From: Nostoc sp. GT001
GTDB taxonomy: Bacteria; Cyanobacteriota; Cyanobacteriia; Cyanobacteriales; Nostocaceae
Assembly: GCF_030382115.1 (NCBI RefSeq)
Contig: NZ_JAUDRJ010000003.1
Location: 991,997 to 1,052,693, forward strand
Direction of reading: 5' to 3'
DNA length: 60,697 bases
The number at the start of each line of letters is the position of its first letter. Position 1 is the first letter of the stretch. Made by a program: the position numbers and the translations under genes. Positions 27,085 through 36,885 of this stretch are shown here, piece after piece. The notes under the pieces were generated by a model, which did not search any database, was not told the origin of the DNA, and saw only the letters and a program-made list of their open reading frames with translations.

Positions 27085-28560
27085 TTAACCCAATTGCCGC
27101 CAGTGTGCGGGTGCTTCGATATAATCAGGTAGGCGAGTGGTGCGATCACCAAGTGCCTCTCTAATCTGCTGTAACTCTAAGTTTTTCGCTCCTGTCAAAA
27201 TAGTCCCTTCCAGTTTGACATCATTGAGGTTAGCTTGTGAAAAGTTAGCTCCCATCATGTTTGCCTGAGTTAGGTTAGCTTGATAAAAGGTTGCCCTATA
27301 GAGGTTTGCTCCAATCAGATTAGCCTGATATAAGTCAGCTTCCGTTAAACTAGCTTCTGAGAGGTTGGCAAAATAAACTTCTGTTTGGTGGAGTTTGGCT
27401 GCATTCAAATTAGCCCCAGAAAGGTTAGCTCCATTTAAGTTAGCCCCACAGAGGTTAGCACCAATCAAACCGGTTTGGTACAGGTTGGCTTTACCCAATT
27501 TTGCTCCTTGCAAATTAGCTAAAAACAACTTTGCTCCAGAAAGGTTAGCGACTTTTAAGGTCGCTTGTTGCAAGTTAGCTTTATAAAGGTTCGCCCCTTG
27601 TAAATTAGCAGCACGCAGACTTGCACCAGAGAGGTTGGCTGAACGCAGGTTGGCTCCAGAGAGATTAGTACGATTCAGGTTAGCCCAACAAAGGTTGGCT
27701 CCATATAAACTAGCTTTTATTAATTTGGTTTCATAAAGAATCGACCTAATGAGTTTAGCGCCACTCAGGTCACATCCACTCAAGTCAGCCCCACGCAGGT
27801 CAGCCCCACTCAAGTCAGCCCCACGCAGGTCAGCTTGTTGCAGGTTGGTTTTTAGCAAGTCTGCTTGTCTAATGTCGGTGTTACGTAAATCAAGTTTTTG
27901 ATCTTTTGGGTCTTCAAGTAAATTACGCCTACCAATAACAGTCAGGGCTGCTTGAATATCGGTGCGTATTTTGGGGAATTCTTCATGGAGATTTTGCTCC
28001 AACTGTGGTGTCGGACGCGACCCACCTCGACGCCGACTTGAGTAAATTACTCCTTGATATTCCGGCTGTTGTTGCTCGCCTTTTACGTGCTGGATGGGTG
28101 CATTCTCTCGCACAAAGGCTGTGAGAATTTCCATAATTGTCCAGTGTTCTTGAGGAAAATCCTGAGCAACCCTTTCTAAAGCATAAATTGCACCTGTTCG
28201 GGTTTCCACCTTTTCATGTCCAAGCTGGGCAATTGCGCCCATAAAGCGCTCCGCAATCAATCTGTCTTGATTGAGTTTGGCGTTTTGCAAGCCAATTTCT
28301 AAGTTTTTCTCAGATGCGATCGCACTCTTCTGCATCGCTTGGGCACGCCTTGCTGCATAATAAGTATTAAACATTGCTGCCGATGCCAAAAAAACTATTG
28401 CAGTAGTTGTTAAAGCTTGGTTTCTATACTGGATTTTTTCTTGAATTGACAATTCTTTAATATTGGACAAGGCGAAGAAAATTACAGTCAACGAGCAGCC
28501 AAATACAGCTGTTAAAGTTATCAACCAATTCAAAAGAGCGTCTGTCTTTTTAGAAGACAT
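27085..28560 (-). CDS. Membrane-anchored pentapeptide-repeat protein, paralogue 2
   Basis: A 491-residue protein with the same plan as paralogue 1: two N-terminal membrane helices (about 12-32 and 46-66), a coiled segment, the helical module (FMGAIAQLGHEKVETRTGAIYALERVA ... DHWTIMEILTAFVRENAP in slightly different form), an inserted basic linker (about 168-190), then about 46 pentapeptides (about 230-460, such as ANLSGANLRSANLSGASL) and the cap LGDRTTRLPDYIEAPAHW. It is the longest solenoid of the set. Repeats at DNA level create spurious open frames on the other strand. Confidence 0.9.
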   Translation of the reverse strand: MSSKKTDALLNWLITLTAVFGCSLTVIFFALSNIKELSIQEKIQYRNQALTTTAIVFLASAAMFNTYYAARRAQAMQKSAIASEKNLEIGLQNAKLNQDRLIAERFMGAIAQLGHEKVETRTGAIYALERVAQDFPQEHWTIMEILTAFVRENAPIQHVKGEQQQPEYQGVIYSSRRRGGSRPTPQLEQNLHEEFPKIRTDIQAALTVIGRRNLLEDPKDQKLDLRNTDIRQADLLKTNLQQADLRGADLSGADLRGADLSGCDLSGAKLIRSILYETKLIKASLYGANLCWANLNRTNLSGANLRSANLSGASLRAANLQGANLYKANLQQATLKVANLSGAKLFLANLQGAKLGKANLYQTGLIGANLCGANLNGANLSGANLNAAKLHQTEVYFANLSEASLTEADLYQANLIGANLYRATFYQANLTQANMMGANFSQANLNDVKLEGTILTGAKNLELQQIREALGDRTTRLPDYIEAPAHWRQLG

Positions 28561-28799
28561 GGTAAAAATTTTCCTTACAACCTAGAATTATTACTTAGAT
28601 GTTTAGGAAAAATAGTATAGCATTTAGCAGAAATTTATAATAGGTGTCAAAACACTCATTGAACTAGGGAATTATATCGAATATACTTTTACATCACGAC
28701 ACAAAGAAACGCTTGCGCTACAAGAATTACAAATTACGCTGAGAATAGGGAGTAGGGGATAGGAATAGGGAAAAAACTTTTCATTCAAGCGGATATATA

Positions 28800-29510
28800 T
28801 TACTCAGAAAATTTGGTTTCTCTGAGGTTTGCTCCATCAAGTATGGTGTTATATAGAATTGCTCCATGCAAGCTAGCTAGATATAAACTAGCACGATGCA
28901 GGTTAGCTCCAGAAAGGTTAGCTTTCTCTAGATTGGCAGCACTAAGGATTGCTCCTTCTAAGTTCGCTAGATATAAATTAGCTCCTTCTAAATTAGCTGC
29001 ACTAAGTATTGCCCCCGCTAGATTAGCTTGATAGAGATTGGCTCCAGCGAGATTAGCTTGATAGAGATTTGTCTGTTGTAGATTCGCCCCTTTCAAGTTT
29101 GCTCCTCTCATATCCGTGAAGCTCAAATCAAGTTGCTTATTTACTGGGTCTTTGTTTGCATCTCTTCTGGCAATAACAGTCAGGGCGGCTTGAATATCTA
29201 CACGAATTTTTGTTGACAGGTTACTCGTTACTTCCTTCTGGGGCATATGAGGAGCATTTTTTCGTACAAAAGTAGTAAGAATGTCTACGACCCTCCAGTG
29301 GTGCTGTGGATAACTATAGGCAATTTGTTCTAAATCATTAATTATAGCTAGACTGATTTCTATAGTGTTATTTCCTAGCTGTTCGCTTGCTCTTATTAAG
29401 CGTCGTTTTAGAGAATGATGCTGATTCTGTTTAACTTTTTCCTGGAAAACTGGTATCCGCAGGAATATTTTTGATAGCTGAATAGGAGTTTTTGATGAAA
29501 TATTTTTCAT
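28800..29510 (-). CDS. Pentapeptide-repeat protein without membrane anchor, paralogue 3
   Basis: A 236-residue protein. It keeps the helical module in diverged form (LIRASEQLGNNTIEISLAIINDLEQIA ... HHWRVVDILTTFVRKNAP ... IQAALTVIARR) and about 20 pentapeptides (about 140-232), but lacks both N-terminal helices and the GDRTT..LP cap of its relatives. The ATG at 29510 is preferred over an upstream TTG; neither has a good ribosome site. It could be a cytoplasmic form or a gene shortened at both ends. The final repeat runs almost to the stop. Confidence 0.8.
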   Translation of the reverse strand: MKNISSKTPIQLSKIFLRIPVFQEKVKQNQHHSLKRRLIRASEQLGNNTIEISLAIINDLEQIAYSYPQHHWRVVDILTTFVRKNAPHMPQKEVTSNLSTKIRVDIQAALTVIARRDANKDPVNKQLDLSFTDMRGANLKGANLQQTNLYQANLAGANLYQANLAGAILSAANLEGANLYLANLEGAILSAANLEKANLSGANLHRASLYLASLHGAILYNTILDGANLRETKFSE

Positions 29511-29778
29511 AGCATTAGTAATTAATAAAAACAAATTTAAATCCCCAGTTTTTATTGAATATTGTATTAGTATTTGCTATTGTTTAATCCATAGCCAATA
29601 CTTGAACATTCTAATGGAACCAATAAAATGAAAATATAACTTTTGAAAAAGTAGACATAAGCATACATACTCTTACCATTCCCAATCATTATTTATGTTC
29701 GCCAGTCTTTAGTCTTCACTTAAAATTAACTCTCGTCATGATGTTCTTGACTTATTTATAATTATTGATTAACTAAAA

Positions 29779-30981
29779 ATGACTATTACAACTCAGCAAA
29801 ATATGCAACCAATAGTTAAAAATCTGGTGTTAATTGGTGGCGGTCACAGCCATGCTATTGTTATAAAAATGTTCGGTATCAAACCGTTAACAGGAGTACG
29901 TTTGATACTGATTACCACAGCATCAGAGACAGCCTACTCTGGGATGTTACCAGGACATATTGCCGGATTTTACAGCCACAATGAATGCCATATTGACTTG
30001 CAACCCTTGGCGAACTTTGCTCAAGTACAATTGTATATTGACACGGTAGTTGACCTTGACTTAAAAAACAACAAAGTTCTTTGTGCTAACGGACTTGCGG
30101 TAGATTTTGATGTGCTGTCTATTGATATTGGCAGCACTCCAGCCATACTGTCTGTATCAGGTGCGGCAGAATATGCGATCGCAGCTAAACCAGTATCGCA
30201 GCTATTAGAGCATTGGTATGAACTAATTGCAGCCGTAAGTAAAAATCCTCAAGAACCAATTAGGATTGCGATCGTAGGCGGTGGCGCGGGCGGTGTAGAA
30301 TTGGCGCTATCGATGCAATCTTATTTACATCGGATTTTGCATGAAACTCAACAACCTATTCAAAACCTAGAAATTCATTTATTCCAACGCGGACAAGAAC
30401 TGATGCCTAATTATCATCAATCAGTGCGGCATCAACTTCAGCAAGTTTTAACTGACCGAGGTATTAAGTTAAATCTGGGAGAAACTGTGTGTAAAATTGC
30501 ACCTACAACCCAGAATGAAGCTAAAGAAGTATTTGAAATTAAATGTGAATCTGGTTTGACAGTAGAGTGCAATAAAATTTTTTGGGTAACACAAGCATCA
30601 GCACCCGAATGGTTAAAAAACGCTGGACTAGGAACTGATGAGCAAGGTTTTATTTTGGTAGAAGACACATTGCAATCTCAAACGCACCCGCGGGTATTTG
30701 CATCTGGTGATATTGCTACAATGGTAAATCATCCACGTCCGAAAGCTGGGGTATTTGCTGTTAAGCAAGGTAAACCTTTGTTTGAGAATTTACAGGGAAT
30801 TTTATTAGGTAAGTCGCTCAAACCTTATGTACCACAGAAACAATATTTGAGTTTAATTGGTACGGGAAATGGAAGAGCTATTGCAACAAAAGGTATGTTC
30901 ACTTTACCACCTCACAAACTCTTGTGGCATTACAAAGATTGGATTGACCGCCGCTTCATGGAACGCTTTCGCTTTGAATAA
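29779..30981 (+). CDS. FAD-dependent pyridine nucleotide-disulfide oxidoreductase (SelD-fusion type)
   Basis: A 400-residue NDH-2-like flavoprotein. The first dinucleotide fold (VLIGGGHSHAIVIKMFG) binds FAD, the second (IAIVGGGAGGVELALSM) binds NAD(P)H, and the second FAD contact is HPRVFASGDIATM. The GGGHSH motif and the WHYKDWIDRRFMERF ending are typical of the oxidoreductase half that in many cyanobacteria is fused to selenide, water dikinase (SelD). Here the protein stops just where the linker to SelD would start, and the last A of the TAA is the first base of a MITE terminus. It may be a truncated fusion or a legitimate stand-alone form. ATG at 29779. Confidence 0.8.
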   Translation: MTITTQQNMQPIVKNLVLIGGGHSHAIVIKMFGIKPLTGVRLILITTASETAYSGMLPGHIAGFYSHNECHIDLQPLANFAQVQLYIDTVVDLDLKNNKVLCANGLAVDFDVLSIDIGSTPAILSVSGAAEYAIAAKPVSQLLEHWYELIAAVSKNPQEPIRIAIVGGGAGGVELALSMQSYLHRILHETQQPIQNLEIHLFQRGQELMPNYHQSVRHQLQQVLTDRGIKLNLGETVCKIAPTTQNEAKEVFEIKCESGLTVECNKIFWVTQASAPEWLKNAGLGTDEQGFILVEDTLQSQTHPRVFASGDIATMVNHPRPKAGVFAVKQGKPLFENLQGILLGKSLKPYVPQKQYLSLIGTGNGRAIATKGMFTLPPHKLLWHYKDWIDRRFMERFRFE

Positions 30982-31090
30982 TATCATGTCTGGATAATTT
31001 AGTTGCGATTCCCACAGTCATTGCACCCCTCCCCGCAAGCGGCTACACCCGGATTTCTCACCACACCTCTTAAAGCCTGCGCAAGTGCCG
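30981..31090 (-). mobile_element. Partial family A MITE
   Basis: Begins ATATCATGTC and continues as the inverted complement of the right half seen at 17650-17707 and 33110-33166 (CCCACAGTCATTGCACCCC), then degenerates at CGCAAGCGGCTACACCC. The other terminus is missing. Confidence 0.6.
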
Positions 31091-31091
31091 G

Positions 31092-31152
31092 GGAGAAGTA
31101 ATGAGTAAGAAGTAAGAAGTTTTTACTCATTACTCATTACTCATTACTTCTC
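31092..31152. repeat. Long hairpin of TACTCATTAC repeats
   Basis: GAGAAGTAATGAGTAAGAAGTAAGAAG pairs with a complementary run of TACTCATTAC units ending at 31152. It is a palindromic tandem-repeat structure of non-coding type within the gap 30982-31506. Confidence 0.6.
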
Positions 31153-31189
31153 CTCTGCTCCATCAAACGCCTTGAGCTTGTGAGAAATG

Positions 31190-31260
31190 CGGCTACAGTG
31201 TACACACAAGTCGAGTTACCCTTTCCCCCCTTTTTAAGGCTACCGTGTATACACAAGTCC
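31190..31260 (+). repeat. Two direct copies of the family B element terminus
   Basis: GGCTACAGTGTACACACAAG (31191) and GGCTACCGTGTATACACAAG (31238) are the terminal sequence of the element at 32783-33026. Here both are in direct orientation and 47 bases apart, probably remnants of independent insertions. The following 240 bases before dnaN hold no supported gene. Confidence 0.6.
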
Positions 31261-31506
31261 ACCTGAGCGAGTTTCCAGCCTAAAACTTATACATGGAAGA
31301 ACATGTGTTGCAAGTGTTTAAATTGTTACAGTTTGAAGCGTAGAAGCGATCGCTTTTGCTTACTCTGTGAGAAAGAAACAAGAATTATGACCTATTATTC
31401 TACGATTTTGATAGATACAAGTTTGTTGGTTGCTTTTTACTACTCAGCAGCGATCGCCTATAAACATAAGGATGTTAGGATATCTTTCACTAGCTGCATC
31501 TGACTT

Positions 31507-32859
31507 ATGAAATTAGTTTGCTCCCAAAGCGATCTCAGTACAAACCTCTCACTCGTTAGTCGTGCAGTCCCCTCACGGCCAACTCATCCGGTACTTGCCA
31601 ATGTGCTGTTACAAGCGGATGCTGAAACTAACCAAGTAAGCTTAACAGCCTTCGATCTCAGTTTGGGAATCCGCACCAGTTTTAACGCAGAGGTATGGCA
31701 AAGTGGTGCGATCGCACTTCCTGCTAAATTACTTGTAGATATCACCTCTCGTCTTCCAGAAGGCGAAATCACTCTCGATGATGAATCAGCCTTGACAGGT
31801 GCAACATCCGGGGGAGAAGGTTTAATAGTTACACTCACACCCAAGAGTGGACATTACCAAGTCCGAGCAATGGGGCCAGAAGAGTTTCCCGAACTACCTG
31901 TAATTGAAAATACAGAAGTAATCCATCTCACCACCACTGCATTAATTGAAGGATTACGCGGTTCATTGTTTGCTACGAGTGCTGATGAAACCAAGCAAGT
32001 ACTCACGGGTGTGCATTTAACAGTTAAACAAGACACCCTAGAATTTGCAGCTACCGATGGACATCGCCTAGCAGTCGTAGAAACTAGCAACGAGCGTCCT
32101 CTAGGCGGAACTAGTCAACTAGAAGTGACAGTACCAGCGAGAGCGTTACGCGAACTCCAAAGAATGTTAGCTCATAGCGCTTCATCAGATGAACCCGTAG
32201 CTTTATATTTCGATCAAGGTCAAGTTGTGTTTGCATGGCAAAACCAACGCTTGACTAGTCGCACATTAGAAGGGCAATATCCTGCTTATCGACAATTAAT
32301 TCCGCGCCAATTTGAGCGACAAGTGACAATTGAACGGCGACAATTTGTCAGCACATTGGAGCGGATTGCTGTGTTAGCCGATCAAAAAAATAATATTGTC
32401 AAGCTCAGTATTGATAGCGAAGCCCAAGAAATTACCTTATCTTGTGAAGCTCAAGATGTGGGCAGTGGTAGAGAGTCGATGCCAGCACAAATTTCTGGTG
32501 AAAATATCGAGATTGCCTTTAACATTAAATATTTGATGGAAGGCTTAAAAGAGTTACCATCTTCAGAAATTCAAATGCATTTAAATCAAAGCTTAACTCC
32601 AGTGATTTTTACACCATTGGGAGCTTTGAAAATGACCTATTTAGCTATGCTTAGGTGCAACTTAGAAGTTAGAGGTTATTTATCAAGTAAAAATCCAATT
32701 AGATCGTGTCCGCTTGATTGCTTATTAAACCCAAAGAACCCCACCCCCGCCAAAGCTACGCTTTGTCTCCCCTCCCGAAGAGCCTACGGTGTACACACAA
32801 GTCTATATCTTTCTTTATTAATGAATCTCGCACTGTGTTTTGATCCCGCCTCGGAATGA
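31507..32859 (+). CDS. dnaN: DNA polymerase III beta subunit (sliding clamp), frameshifted 3' end
   Basis: The beta clamp is the dimeric ring that tethers DNA polymerase and other clamp-binding proteins to DNA. Residues 1 to about 380 are normal in sequence and order (MKLVCSQSDLSTNLSLVSRAV, ATDGHRLAVVE, YPAYRQLIPR, NIKYLMEGLK, PVIFTPLGALKMTYLAM). After LAM the family normally ends in MPVQLR plus one or two residues. Here two extra bases at about 32651-32654 shift the frame, so the ancestral end (GTG CAA CTT AGA AGT TAG, 32655-32672) is read out of frame. Translation continues 187 bases into a mobile element, giving 450 residues. The C-terminal MPxxL part belongs to the peptide-binding pocket in known clamps. 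Sequencing error, second gene copy or real change are all possible. Confidence 0.85.
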   Translation: MKLVCSQSDLSTNLSLVSRAVPSRPTHPVLANVLLQADAETNQVSLTAFDLSLGIRTSFNAEVWQSGAIALPAKLLVDITSRLPEGEITLDDESALTGATSGGEGLIVTLTPKSGHYQVRAMGPEEFPELPVIENTEVIHLTTTALIEGLRGSLFATSADETKQVLTGVHLTVKQDTLEFAATDGHRLAVVETSNERPLGGTSQLEVTVPARALRELQRMLAHSASSDEPVALYFDQGQVVFAWQNQRLTSRTLEGQYPAYRQLIPRQFERQVTIERRQFVSTLERIAVLADQKNNIVKLSIDSEAQEITLSCEAQDVGSGRESMPAQISGENIEIAFNIKYLMEGLKELPSSEIQMHLNQSLTPVIFTPLGALKMTYLAMLRCNLEVRGYLSSKNPIRSCPLDCLLNPKNPTPAKATLCLPSRRAYGVHTSLYLSLLMNLALCFDPASE

Positions 32860-33166
32860 ATTCCGAGTCTCATAGCCCAAGTCCACTGAAAGTGGACTGA
32901 ATTAATTATTTAGTCCACTTTCAGTGGAGTTTCGCTATCAGCCCTGAACTTCAGTTCTGGGCGGGATATGGGTGGGCGTGACAGTTTCACTGTAGAGGAT
33001 TTTTCGACTTGTGTGTACACCGTAGTCCCGAAGAGCGGGGAGAGGGGATTAAGGGGAGCCAGTGCGGTCTTAGACGCCAAGGGCGATGGGGTCTCCCCAA
33101 GTGGAGTATCTGGCGTGTGGGGTGCAATGACTGTGATTAGAATAAATAATTATGCGGACATGATAT
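32701..33166 (+). mobile_element. Family A MITE interrupted by a family B element
   Basis: The left end (AGATCGTGTCCGC) and right end (GCGGACATGATAT) of a family A element are 466 bp apart because a 244-bp family B element is inserted at 32783. A further short insertion is in the right half (AGCCAGTGCGGTCTTAGACG ... about 33056-33118). The left end lies 28 bases after the ancestral dnaN stop. There is no coding signal apart from the shifted dnaN tail. Confidence 0.8.
32783..33026 (+). mobile_element. Family B MITE-like element with 9-bp target duplication
   Basis: Ends CTACGGTGTACACACAAGTC and its perfect 20-bp inverted complement. Directly outside, CCCGAAGAG is duplicated (32774-32782 and 33027-33035), a 9-bp target-site duplication. 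Inside are further palindromes: GTCCACTGAAAGTGGAC with its complement, and a CCCGCC ... GGCGGG pair enclosing them. It is non-coding. A second copy at 38636-38918 sits at the same point of another family A element. Confidence 0.85.
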
Positions 33167-33280
33167 TACTCTAGAATGAAATGTCTTTTAACCCTGATTT
33201 AGATCCCCAACTTCTTCAAAAAGTCAGAGATCGAGCAATACGGTTTAGCTAAAGGTAAAAGTCTTTGCCAATGACAAATG

Positions 33281-33419
33281 ATATCATGTCCGGCAAATTA
33301 CCCATAATAAAATAACCCCACCCCCAACCCCCTCCCCGCAGGCGGGGAGGGGAGACAAAGCACAGCTTTGGCGGGTTGGGGTTCTTCGGGTTTAATAAGC
33401 AATCAAGCGAACATGATAT
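33281..33419 (-). mobile_element. Complete family A MITE, inverted orientation
   Basis: 139 bp with ends ATATCATGTCCG and CGAACATGATAT (one mismatch). The inner sequence is the reverse of the 10566 copy (AATTACCCATAATAAAATAACC ... TTTAATAAGCAATCAAGCG). The element ends two bases from the stop codon of the histidine kinase gene at 33422. The 33167-33280 stretch before it has a decayed AGATCCCCAACTTC hairpin and no gene. Confidence 0.82.
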
Positions 33420-33421
33420 GA

Positions 33422-36400
33422 CTAATGACGAATTTGTTTAATCGGAATTTCAATCCAAAATTCTGTACCTAACCCCGGCTGAGAATCACATTTCAACACA
33501 CCACCATGTTTATCTACAATAATCTGGTAACTAATTGATAAACCCAAGCCAGTGCCTTTTCCCACTGGCTTAGTTGTGAAAAATGGATCGCAAATTCTTG
33601 CTCTGAAAGCTTCGGGTATTCCTGGCCCATTGTCTGCAATGCGAACTACTACGCTCTTGATATTGCCTTCAAGTTCTCCAAGAGCAGTACGGATAGTAAT
33701 TTGACTGCTATGAGATTTTGATTGAGATTGCGTGTAATCTTCTAAAGCATCGATCGCATTGCTTAAAACATTCATAAATACCTGATTTAGCGGCCCAGCA
33801 TAACACTCTACTAAAGGAAGGTTAGTATATTCTTTGACTAATTGAATCGCTGGACTTTCTGGTTTTGCTTTCAAGCGATGCTGCAAAATTAGCAAGGTGC
33901 TATCAATACCCTCATGAATATCAACTGGTTTTTTTTCTGCTTCGTCAAGGCGAGAGAAATTCCGTAAACCCAAGACAATCTGCCGGATGCGATCGACCCC
34001 AATTTTCATGGAAGATAGAGTTTTGGGCAAATCCTCAATGATAAATTCTAAGTCGATATCAAGTGCGCGATCGCGAATCTCAGAGCTAGGGTTGGGAGCA
34101 TTTTGCAAATAGAGGTCTAATATACCAAGTAAATCTTTAGTGTAATCGTTGACATGATTGATGTTGCCATAAATGAAGTTCACCGGGTTATTAATTTCGT
34201 GAGCTACACCAGCTACCAATTGACCTAATGAGGACATTTTCTCAGTTTGGATCAGTTGGGTTTGAGTTTGCTGTAAATCATGCAAAGCTTGAGCCAGCTT
34301 TTGAGTCTGCTCTTTGGTTTGATTATGTAATTGCGCTTGTTGGAGTGCAACCCCAAGCTGATTGGCAATTTGAGTAATAAACTTAATTTCCGAAGCTTCC
34401 CAATGGCGGGGTGCAGAATTCTGGTAAGCTGCTAATAAGCCCCATAGCTGTTGCCCGATAAATATAGGTGCGATCGCATAAGCTCTTGCTTGAATTTGCT
34501 CTAAAACTGCAACGTGGCATTGAGAGTGGCCAACTTCATAGATATCATCAACTGCAAAGGTTTCATTGTGACGATATCGCCCACCTTGGGTTTCCTGTAA
34601 ATAGCTATCTTGCCAAACTGTATTAGTATTAGAATTTACTAACTTTATCCAACTATCACCCACAAACTCGGCGATATATTCACCACTCCAATCAGCCTCG
34701 AATCGGTAGACTGCAACTCGATCTGCTTGTAATGATTTACAAATTTCTTGAGTAGTTGTCTGAAAAATCGCATCTAGATCGAGAGATTCCCTAACTTTCG
34801 CCACAACTTCAAACAATACCCGTTGTTGTTCTGCTGCTTGTTGCAAATCTAATGTCTGCTGTTGTGTCTGAGTGAGTAAATCAGCTTGCTGAAGTGCTAC
34901 GCCCATTTGAGCCGCAATCTGACTGAGAAAATTGACTTCAGAAGTTTTCCATTGCCGGGGGCCAGTGTGTTGATAAGTTGCCAGCAAACCCCAAAGTTTT
35001 TGCCCAACAAAAATCGGCGCAAGCACAAAAGCGTGAATTTGAAACTGCTCTAGATTGTCGATATGACACTGAGTAAACCCCATCTTGTAAATGTCATCGA
35101 CTGCAAATGTTTCATTGTGGCGGTAACGTCCTCCTTCTGTATCTTGTAAATAGGTGTCATTCCAAATTGTATTAATACCCAGTTCCGACTCATTCGACCA
35201 GTATGGACTAGCAGCCTCGAAATCCCCGACAAATTCACCACCCCAACTAGAATCGAAACGATAAACAGAAACGCGATCGGCTTTGATTAATTGACAAACT
35301 TCTTTAGTTGTCGTCTGAAAAATCGTATTTGTGTCTAAAGATTCTCGAATCTCAGCAATAACTTTAAACACAGCTTGTTCTTGTTCAGCTGTGCGTTGTA
35401 ACTCAGCGGTGCGTCTTCTAACTTGTTTTTCTAAATTTTCATTGAAGGTTTGCACTTGTTGGTACAATTCATACTGCTGGATTGCTGAAGCAAAATGTTT
35501 ACCAAGGTTTCTAGCCAGTTCAATCTCTTCAATTGTCCATTTTTGAGCTTGTGCTGTTTTAGATTCGCGCCAAACCTCAAAAGATCGTCGGGGGTACAGT
35601 TGTCTTTGATCGCTCTCATGCTGCCCCGCCCATAAAGTTTCTATGTCTACTTCATTGCGGAAAATACTTAAGTAGCCCAACAACTGCTGACGATACTGGA
35701 GTGGGATCATCAACACGCTGCGAATTTTAGTTGGTTGAAAAGCGACTTGTAAACTTCGCAAGCCAGGAGTGTTATATATATCTGAAATCGCCCAAACATC
35801 GTATTTACTAGACTTGTAGTATTCTTGCCAGACACTATACTGCTCGATCAGTGGATATATAGTTTGTTCTGGCATTACAGGTTGCTGTCCACAGATATAA
35901 AGCTTGATACAAGTATTTCCTGGTATTAAGCATTCTGTTAAGCTGGTGACGTTGCCATTGTGGAAATCAAGAGCTTCATTTCTAATGCAAAGCCTGCCAC
36001 CAACACCGTCAAAGGCAGCAACAGCCGCTTCTAGGGCTGGCTGTAAGACAATTGTTGGTAGTGAATGTAGTAGGGTAGCAATGCGGTTAACGATCGCTTC
36101 TCGTTCGGCTGTTTTGCGAACTTGAGTGTGAAGGGTACTTTGAGCGATCGCTATTGACAGCTGCTCGACTACCATTTGTATTGCTTCTAGCTCATATTCT
36201 GAAATCAAACGCGCTTCAGAATTATGAGAAACTAGCAACCCCCAAAGTTGCTCTTGATAGAGAATAGGCGCTACTACAGAAGATTTTACCCCCATTGCCG
36301 TCAAATATTCAATATGGCATGGGTCTACAGGGCGGTAATGGATCTCCTCTGAGATAGTTTCTCCATTATCCAAGTCACACAGGTGAATTTGACCAATCTC

Positions 36401-36730
36401 TTTAGTCTCAACATTCACAACAGAACGCACCCGTGATTTGATAAATAGTTCACGGGCATCGGATGGGATGTCATCGTAGGGAAAATTTAACCCCAGTAGC
36501 GACGGCAAACAATTTTTATTAATCGATTCAGCTATCACTTGACCACTACCATCGGGATGAAATTTGTAAATCATCACTCGATCAGTTTTTAATAGCGATC
36601 GCACTTCTGCTGTTGTCACTGTGATAATTTCTTCTAACTCTAAGCTGCGTCGGATACGGTTTGTAATGCGGCGTAGTAAACTTTCTTCATCGCTACATAA
36701 GGGCAAATCTTGTTCAGGATTAGAGGTCAT
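33422..36730 (-). CDS. Multi-GAF (cyanobacteriochrome-like) sensor histidine kinase
   Basis: A 1102-residue soluble kinase with four GAF domains and a C-terminal HisKA (His844 in [14 protein letters not shown]) plus HATPase_c ([18 protein letters not shown]). GAF1 (about 18-200) has [13 protein letters not shown] with Cys138-His139. GAF3 (about 455-630) and GAF4 (about 635-815) have Cys555-His556 ([12 protein letters not shown]) and Cys738-His739 ([12 protein letters not shown]), preceded by W.DTYLQ(D/E)T(E/Q)GGRYR and [10 protein letters not shown]. These match red/green cyanobacteriochrome GAFs, in which that Cys binds a bilin. GAF2 lacks the Cys and has a long insert. It is probably a light-sensing kinase; an output partner is not adjacent. 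Confidence 0.9.
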   Translation of the reverse strand: MTSNPEQDLPLCSDEESLLRRITNRIRRSLELEEIITVTTAEVRSLLKTDRVMIYKFHPDGSGQVIAESINKNCLPSLLGLNFPYDDIPSDARELFIKSRVRSVVNVETKEIGQIHLCDLDNGETISEEIHYRPVDPCHIEYLTAMGVKSSVVAPILYQEQLWGLLVSHNSEARLISEYELEAIQMVVEQLSIAIAQSTLHTQVRKTAEREAIVNRIATLLHSLPTIVLQPALEAAVAAFDGVGGRLCIRNEALDFHNGNVTSLTECLIPGNTCIKLYICGQQPVMPEQTIYPLIEQYSVWQEYYKSSKYDVWAISDIYNTPGLRSLQVAFQPTKIRSVLMIPLQYRQQLLGYLSIFRNEVDIETLWAGQHESDQRQLYPRRSFEVWRESKTAQAQKWTIEEIELARNLGKHFASAIQQYELYQQVQTFNENLEKQVRRRTAELQRTAEQEQAVFKVIAEIRESLDTNTIFQTTTKEVCQLIKADRVSVYRFDSSWGGEFVGDFEAASPYWSNESELGINTIWNDTYLQDTEGGRYRHNETFAVDDIYKMGFTQCHIDNLEQFQIHAFVLAPIFVGQKLWGLLATYQHTGPRQWKTSEVNFLSQIAAQMGVALQQADLLTQTQQQTLDLQQAAEQQRVLFEVVAKVRESLDLDAIFQTTTQEICKSLQADRVAVYRFEADWSGEYIAEFVGDSWIKLVNSNTNTVWQDSYLQETQGGRYRHNETFAVDDIYEVGHSQCHVAVLEQIQARAYAIAPIFIGQQLWGLLAAYQNSAPRHWEASEIKFITQIANQLGVALQQAQLHNQTKEQTQKLAQALHDLQQTQTQLIQTEKMSSLGQLVAGVAHEINNPVNFIYGNINHVNDYTKDLLGILDLYLQNAPNPSSEIRDRALDIDLEFIIEDLPKTLSSMKIGVDRIRQIVLGLRNFSRLDEAEKKPVDIHEGIDSTLLILQHRLKAKPESPAIQLVKEYTNLPLVECYAGPLNQVFMNVLSNAIDALEDYTQSQSKSHSSQITIRTALGELEGNIKSVVVRIADNGPGIPEAFRARICDPFFTTKPVGKGTGLGLSISYQIIVDKHGGVLKCDSQPGLGTEFWIEIPIKQIRH

Positions 36731-36885
36731 TGTTTATAGCAAAATAAATTAATAATTTGAAAACTGGCATAATTAAATCTAAAGACATTGTGAAATTTAT
36801 TTCATCATTTTGTCTTCAGTAAAACTACGGTCAAATCATTAATAAAAATATTTTTTTGGCTTTTATTAAAATTCACCAAAATATC

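Noticed and set aside
27395..27586. Plus-strand frames such as LAPERLAPFKLAPQRLAP opposite pentapeptide genes
   Set aside because: Reverse translation of A(D/N)LSG repeats; seen at all three paralogues.
31303..31503. 66-residue Cys-rich frame before dnaN (CCKCLNCYSLKRRSDRFCLLC), zinc-ribbon-like at first sight
   Set aside because: Cys spacing fits no known ribbon, no ribosome site, second half looks random; not enough to call a gene.
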